From the NCBI RefSeq assembly GCF_042926695.1, contig NZ_CP170642.1, positions 248,001 through 312,000 of the forward strand: a DNA stretch of 64,000 nucleotides, given 5' to 3'. The DNA comes from Lonepinella koalarum. GTDB lineage: Bacteria > Pseudomonadota > Gammaproteobacteria > Enterobacterales > Pasteurellaceae. A program made the position numbers and the translations under genes. The notes under the pieces are model-generated. The model had not been told where the DNA came from. It did not search any database and saw only the letters and a list, made by a program, of their open reading frames with translations. Shown piece after piece: positions 59,543 to 64,000 of the stretch. Positions within the stretch are counted from its first letter, which is position 1. Each line of letters opens with the position of its first letter.

Positions 59543-60082
59543 TTATTTATCCGTGTTATTTTGAGTGAGATTTAATTGAAAAATGACATCGCTTTCAATG
59601 GAATAATCTGTATCTTCTGCTTGATGAATTTGGAGTGAGACTAAATGTAATATAGAATGTTGGCCTAACAGTACAGTAATAAAATGATGAAGATCGCTAA
59701 AATAACCTTGGATATGTAAAGTTAATTGTGGTTTTTGGTTAAAAATCCATTGGTGATTTATGATTTGTAATTTGCCGGATAATTGCTGCACAGACTGATT
59801 AATCGGCGGTAAGTTATTGGCTAATTCAGGAGTGAGTAAGTGCTGTTCCAATGCTTGTTTAAGGCTTTGTAATAGTTGTTGTTTATGCTCAAGATCTTGT
59901 TGAAGACGGATAGTTTGTTGTTCGCTTTGGCGGAATAAATAATAATGTGATAAGCCTTGAAATACTGGGGAATATAAGATAACGATCCCCAATAAGATAA
60001 AACTGATAATATGCTTACGATGAGAAAGTTTAAGCCATTTCCCCCATAGATTATCGGGATTATTCAGTATCGTCCAGTGCAT
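59543..60082 (-). CDS. comC: Competence protein ComC (PilO-like)
   Basis: About 179 residues with one membrane span (IISFILLGIVILYSP) followed by a coiled coil and a PilO/HofO-type periplasmic domain. The frame opens at a TTG at 60151, but I choose the ATG at 60082 (MHWTILNNPDNLWG), which keeps the overlap with comB to 23 bp. Part of the inner-membrane alignment complex for DNA uptake. Confidence 0.82.
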   Translation of the reverse strand: MHWTILNNPDNLWGKWLKLSHRKHIISFILLGIVILYSPVFQGLSHYYLFRQSEQQTIRLQQDLEHKQQLLQSLKQALEQHLLTPELANNLPPINQSVQQLSGKLQIINHQWIFNQKPQLTLHIQGYFSDLHHFITVLLGQHSILHLVSLQIHQAEDTDYSIESDVIFQLNLTQNNTDK

Positions 60083-60614
60083 TTGGATTCTCCATATTAA
60101 CGAATTGCAACTGAAATTCAAATTGCAAGCGACCATCAGACTGCGGTGCAAATTGTGACAGTTTTAATTTATTGATTGGTGGATATTGTTTAAAAAATTG
60201 ATGAAGTTGCTCAAATTCTGTCTGATTCTGTGTGAAACCTTGCAAGGTAAATTGACGATCAGAAAACTGTAAGTGAGTCAATTCGCCTTGTTCAAGTGGT
60301 AAGGTAGTCAGTAACTGAAATAAGGTTTCCACCAAATCGGCAGAAATTTCCACCGCACTTTGTTTGCCGTTATGCTGTAACCGTTGTTGAAATTGCGTTA
60401 TTTTCTGTTCAACTTGATTTAGTTGTAATTCAACGTGTTGTTTTTGCTGTAATTGTTCCATATATTGCTGTTGATAATATGGTTCGTATTGTGCTAAACC
60501 GAGATAGGTAAAAAATATCAAGCCGATAAATAGACCAAGTTGCCATAATCCTTGACGGCTATGTTGTTGGTGTTGTTCAAGCCGCCAAGGTAATAAATTA
60601 AGTGCGGTTTTCAT
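60060..60614 (-). CDS. comB: Competence protein ComB (PilN-like)
   Basis: 184 residues: cytoplasmic MKTALNLLPWRLEQ, the PilN box that binds PilM/ComA, one membrane span (about 22-40), a Gln-rich coiled coil and a small periplasmic domain. The frame is open to 60647, but NLLPWR identifies ATG 60614 as start. Overlaps comA by 17 bp and comC by 23 bp. An uptake signal lies at the overlap with comA. Confidence 0.85.
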   Translation of the reverse strand: MKTALNLLPWRLEQHQQHSRQGLWQLGLFIGLIFFTYLGLAQYEPYYQQQYMEQLQQKQHVELQLNQVEQKITQFQQRLQHNGKQSAVEISADLVETLFQLLTTLPLEQGELTHLQFSDRQFTLQGFTQNQTEFEQLHQFFKQYPPINKLKLSQFAPQSDGRLQFEFQLQFVNMENPNALDDTE

Positions 60615-61413
60615 TTTGTTGCCAGTCTTTTTGCCAAAGTGCCGCACCTAACGGAATGAGTGGTATATCTGATGTGACCTGTTGATATGGCTGATGAAAC
60701 TGAATATTATTCGTTTCACAATATAATAAAATATTATCAATATTCTGTTCATAACGTTGCACAAATTGTTGATATAATTCGGTTAAGTTTGTTTGGTTGG
60801 GAGATGATAAAATTTGCCACTCTTGCGGTGTTTGGCGGAATAAAATGGTAGATTGTTGATCTTGGTAGATAAATAAGTCATTGCTTGATGGGGTTGTCTT
60901 GAATAAGTAACCAAAAGCACGATATAAGCAATGTACCGCGGTATCTAATGTCTTAATATTTAACGGAAGAAATTGAATTAACCGAGTCTGACCAACCGCT
61001 TTACGAACTGCAAAAATATCCAGACGTAAACCCTGTTTTAATGGTGTTGTCATATAATCAAACCAGAGTTCATCTAGGGCAATGGGTAGCTCATTTTCTA
61101 AGATATAACGGCATTGATGATCGCATTCGTTTTCATTCAAATGATGGGGTAGGATAATACTTTTTGACCATACTTTATGGGGTAACATCGCGGTAACCCA
61201 TTTGATTTCTAACGGTCGTTGGATATTTATATGGTTTGACATGTGTTCGACAAGTGTTGCTTGAATGCTATTAGGTGTATCAATATTAACGCGGCAAAAG
61301 TGCGGTGTATTTTCCGTCATTTTATCTTGAGCAAACCAAACCAATTCGAAATATTGCTTGGTTATCCAGATTCCTACTTGAATAGTGGTATTTTTTTTGA
61401 TTAATTTTCCCAT
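60598..61413 (-). CDS. comA: Competence protein ComA (PilM-like)
   Basis: 271-residue actin-like cytoplasmic protein (PilM/HofM type) that anchors the uptake machine: VGIWITKQYFELVWF opening, VTAMLPHKVWSK and an ATPase-like fold. First gene of comABCDE and divergent from mrcA, as comA and ponA are in H. influenzae. I found no full CRP-S (Sxy-dependent) palindrome in the 116-bp gap, only part-matches. Confidence 0.88.
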   Translation of the reverse strand: MGKLIKKNTTIQVGIWITKQYFELVWFAQDKMTENTPHFCRVNIDTPNSIQATLVEHMSNHINIQRPLEIKWVTAMLPHKVWSKSIILPHHLNENECDHQCRYILENELPIALDELWFDYMTTPLKQGLRLDIFAVRKAVGQTRLIQFLPLNIKTLDTAVHCLYRAFGYLFKTTPSSNDLFIYQDQQSTILFRQTPQEWQILSSPNQTNLTELYQQFVQRYEQNIDNILLYCETNNIQFHQPYQQVTSDIPLIPLGAALWQKDWQQNENRT

Positions 61414-61529
61414 TTGTTTTCCTTTTATATCTATTTTTACTTTCGCTTAGGAGTGTTAATCTTTATACTATCGGAGTAGAGTATTATGAATAAAATGGAT
61501 TAACGCATTAATTAAGAGTAAATTTTGGA

Positions 61530-64000
61530 ATGAAGATCACAAAATTAATATTAAGCACCTTACTCACTATAGTGATATTAGGTTGTGTTCTGGTGGGTTT
61601 GGGCTACATGCATATTAAATCAGGATTACCAGATGTAGAAAGTTTAAAGACGGTGGAATTACAACAGCCGATGCAAATTTATACTGCAGATGGTAAATTA
61701 ATCGGTGAAGTCGGAGAGCAACGCCGTATTCCGGTGAAGTTAGCGGATGTACCCAAACAACTCATCAATGCCTTTATTGCCACAGAAGATAGCCGTTTTT
61801 ATGAACATCATGGGGTGGATCCAATGGGGATTGCTCGAGCAGTATCAGTTGCCATTAGTAACGGTGGCGCATCACAAGGGGCGAGTACCATCACTCAACA
61901 GTTAGCCCGTAATTTCTTTTTAACCCCTGAAAAAACCTTGATTCGTAAAGCGAAAGAAGCGGTATTAGCCATTGAAATCGAAAATGCTTTAACCAAGGAT
62001 GAAATTTTAGAACTGTATTTAAATAAGATTTATCTTGGCTATCGTTCCTATGGTGTGGCAGCAGCAGCTAAAACTTATTTTGGTAAAAGTTTGGATGAAT
62101 TATCATTATCTGAAATGGCGGTTATCGCTGGTTTACCAAAAGCGCCATCCACGATGAACCCTTTATATTCTTTAAAACGCGCGACGGATCGTCGTAATAT
62201 CGTGTTAGGGCGGATGTTAGAGACTAAATTTATTACTCAACAAGAATATAATAGTGCAATGCAAGAGCCTGTTGTGGCCAGATACCACGGCGTGAAATTG
62301 GATTTTCGTGCCGATTATGTCACTGAAATGGTGCGTCAAGAAATGGTCAGACGTTATGGTGAAGATATTTCTTATAATCGGGGCTATAAAGTTTATACTA
62401 CGGTGTTATCTCAGGATCAATATCAAGCTCAAAAAGCGGTGCGTGATAATGTAATTGCCTATGATATGAGGCATGGTTACCGTGGTGCTGTAACGTTATG
62501 GAAAAAAGGTGATACAGCATGGGATTCAGAGAAAATCATTGATGAATTGCGTAAATTGCCAAACTCAGAACCTTTTGTACCCGCTGCGATACTTTCTACT
62601 GATAAGACGGGGGCTAAATTATTACTCAGTTCTGGTGATAATATCACGTTAGCAAATTCTGCCATGAGTTGGGCGGGGAGCAAAGCGCCAAAAACAGGGG
62701 AACAAATTTGGGTGCGTAAACGAGATAACGGTGACTGGATTTTAGGACAAATTCCAGAAGTGAATTCTGCGTTGGTGGCATTAAATAGTGATAATGGAGC
62801 GATTGAAGCTATTGTGGGTGGTTTTAGTTTTGAACAAAGTAAGTTTAATCGCGCTACGCAATCTTTAGTTCAAGTTGGCTCAACCATTAAACCGTTTATT
62901 TATGCGGCAGGGTTAGAAAAAGGCTTGACCCTATCTAGTGTGTTGCAGGATAGTCCGATTGTGATTAAAAAAGCGGGTCAAAAGGAATGGCGACCAAAAA
63001 ATTCACCGAATCGTTATGATGGACCAATGCGATTACGCGTGGGGTTAGGACAATCGAAAAATATGATAGCCATTCGAACTATTCAAATGGCTGGTGTACC
63101 TTTTACCGCTGACTTCTTAGAGCGATTTGGTTTTAAGCGAGAACAATATTTCGCTAGTGAATCTCTTGCGTTAGGAGCTGCATCTTTCACCCCATTAGAT
63201 ATGGCAAGAGCGTATGCCGTATTTGATAATGGTGGTTTCTTAATTGATCCTTATTTGGTGGAAAAAGTGTTAGATAATACCGGTAAAGAAATTTTTGTGG
63301 CGAATCCCAAAATTGCTTGTCTAAGTTGTGATGATATTCCCGTAATTTATGGCGCCACCAATGAGAAAATTGATGGTTTCCAAGAAAATGCTAAGACGCT
63401 AGAAAATGGGGCATTAGCTCAGAATAATGTGGTGAATGTGGAGCCAGAATATGCGGATGTGGCAGAAGAAGAGAACCCAGAATTAGCCGGCAAAGACGGT
63501 CAATTAAAAGATGATGAAATCAGTGTGATGACAGAAAGTAAAACCCAAGGTTCACAAGTGCAATATGCTCCACGTGTAATTAGTGGTGAACTGGCTTTTT
63601 TGATTCGTAGTGCATTAAATAGTGCGATTTTTGGTGAAAAAGGATTAGGCTGGAAAGGCACTAGTTGGCGTATGGCGAATGAAATTAAACGTCAAGATAT
63701 TGGCGGAAAAACAGGGACTACCAACAATTCTAAAGTAGCTTGGTATGCTGGATTTGGGGCGAATATTACTACTGCGGTGTATATTGGTTTTGATGATAAT
63801 AAACGTAATCTCGGTCGTGGTGAAGCTGGGGCGAGTAGTGCCATGCCAGCTTGGATTGCTTATATGAAGACCAGCTTGCAAGATATTCCAGAACGCGAGA
63901 ATGTAATACCGCCAAATATCGTCGAAAAACAGATTGATACTGGTTCAGGGTTGCTTTCTACAAGTGGGGGAAAAACCGAATATTTTATTGAAGGTACCGA
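61530..64000 (+). CDS. mrcA: Penicillin-binding protein 1A (3' partial)
   Basis: Class A PBP that makes and cross-links peptidoglycan; 823 codons are visible before the window ends. One membrane anchor (about residues 5-28), glycosyltransferase motifs EDSRFYEHHGVDP and GASTITQQLARN (catalytic Glu in the first), a beta-rich linker, then the transpeptidase with STIK (Ser451), SKN in GQSKNMIA and KTG (727-729). ATG at 61530 gives the usual MKITKLIL start. Divergent from comA. Confidence 0.95.
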   Translation, partial: MKITKLILSTLLTIVILGCVLVGLGYMHIKSGLPDVESLKTVELQQPMQIYTADGKLIGEVGEQRRIPVKLADVPKQLINAFIATEDSRFYEHHGVDPMGIARAVSVAISNGGASQGASTITQQLARNFFLTPEKTLIRKAKEAVLAIEIENALTKDEILELYLNKIYLGYRSYGVAAAAKTYFGKSLDELSLSEMAVIAGLPKAPSTMNPLYSLKRATDRRNIVLGRMLETKFITQQEYNSAMQEPVVARYHGVKLDFRADYVTEMVRQEMVRRYGEDISYNRGYKVYTTVLSQDQYQAQKAVRDNVIAYDMRHGYRGAVTLWKKGDTAWDSEKIIDELRKLPNSEPFVPAAILSTDKTGAKLLLSSGDNITLANSAMSWAGSKAPKTGEQIWVRKRDNGDWILGQIPEVNSALVALNSDNGAIEAIVGGFSFEQSKFNRATQSLVQVGSTIKPFIYAAGLEKGLTLSSVLQDSPIVIKKAGQKEWRPKNSPNRYDGPMRLRVGLGQSKNMIAIRTIQMAGVPFTADFLERFGFKREQYFASESLALGAASFTPLDMARAYAVFDNGGFLIDPYLVEKVLDNTGKEIFVANPKIACLSCDDIPVIYGATNEKIDGFQENAKTLENGALAQNNVVNVEPEYADVAEEENPELAGKDGQLKDDEISVMTESKTQGSQVQYAPRVISGELAFLIRSALNSAIFGEKGLGWKGTSWRMANEIKRQDIGGKTGTTNNSKVAWYAGFGANITTAVYIGFDDNKRNLGRGEAGASSAMPAWIAYMKTSLQDIPERENVIPPNIVEKQIDTGSGLLSTSGGKTEYFIEGT

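Noticed and set aside
61414..61529. CRP-S (Sxy-dependent) site before comA
   Set aside because: Only part-matches such as TGCG with no partner TCGCA at 6-bp spacing. I could not find a complete palindrome, so none is annotated.

Overview
The window reads as chromosomal DNA of a member of the Pasteurellaceae. The strongest sign is the 9-mer AAGTGCGGT (or its complement), the Hin-type DNA uptake signal, present about thirty times in 64 kb where chance predicts less than one. Gene content and order agree: a comABCDE competence operon divergent from the PBP1A gene, leuS-lptE-holA, and yceD-rpmF-plsX-fabH-fabD-fabG with acpP. Genus cannot be fixed from the sequence alone; the Haemophilus/Aggregatibacter/Pasteurella/Avibacterium side of the family fits the uptake signal type.

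Layout. 1-8.7 kb is housekeeping: yjjV end, a lipoprotein, dusC, djlA, pgeF, rluD, bamD, rho, rhlB. 8.8-15.9 kb holds a TetR regulator divergent from a four-gene export operon (HlyD-type adaptor, RbbA-like fused ABC protein, YhhJ-like permease, NodT-type outer membrane factor). 16-22.4 kb: small envelope proteins, a glyoxalase-family protein, tRNA-Arg and tRNA-Pro, folD, dcuB, holA, lptE and a second unknown lipoprotein; leuS follows. 25.3-36 kb is the accessory part: a FepA-like TonB receptor, a divergent FecCD permease and ATPase, then a large phase-variable type ISP restriction-modification gene, then a periplasmic binding protein. Three ModE-like operators flank the three transporter transcription units. 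36-51 kb: mutH, ogt, fadL, a yfcZ-like gene, yafJ, a long AT-rich gap with DnaA-box matches, rppH, a TauE-like transporter, lgt, thyA, tadA, ileS, lspA, ispH, fklB, psd. 51-58 kb: yceD, rpmF, plsX, fabHDG, a decayed IS607-family element carrying tnpB, acpP. 58-64 kb: comEDCBA and the start of mrcA.

The most notable signals are: (1) a candidate ModE-regulated TonB-plus-ABC uptake system, suggesting molybdate/tungstate or metallophore import; (2) 19 ATCA repeats that put the restriction-modification gene out of frame in this sequence; (3) four back-to-back perfect stem-loops inside that gene, in frame; (4) a roughly 210-bp dispersed structured repeat with compensatory changes, plus a short internally deleted relative; (5) a tnpB whose coding end carries a GNRA-capped hairpin suggestive of a guide RNA.
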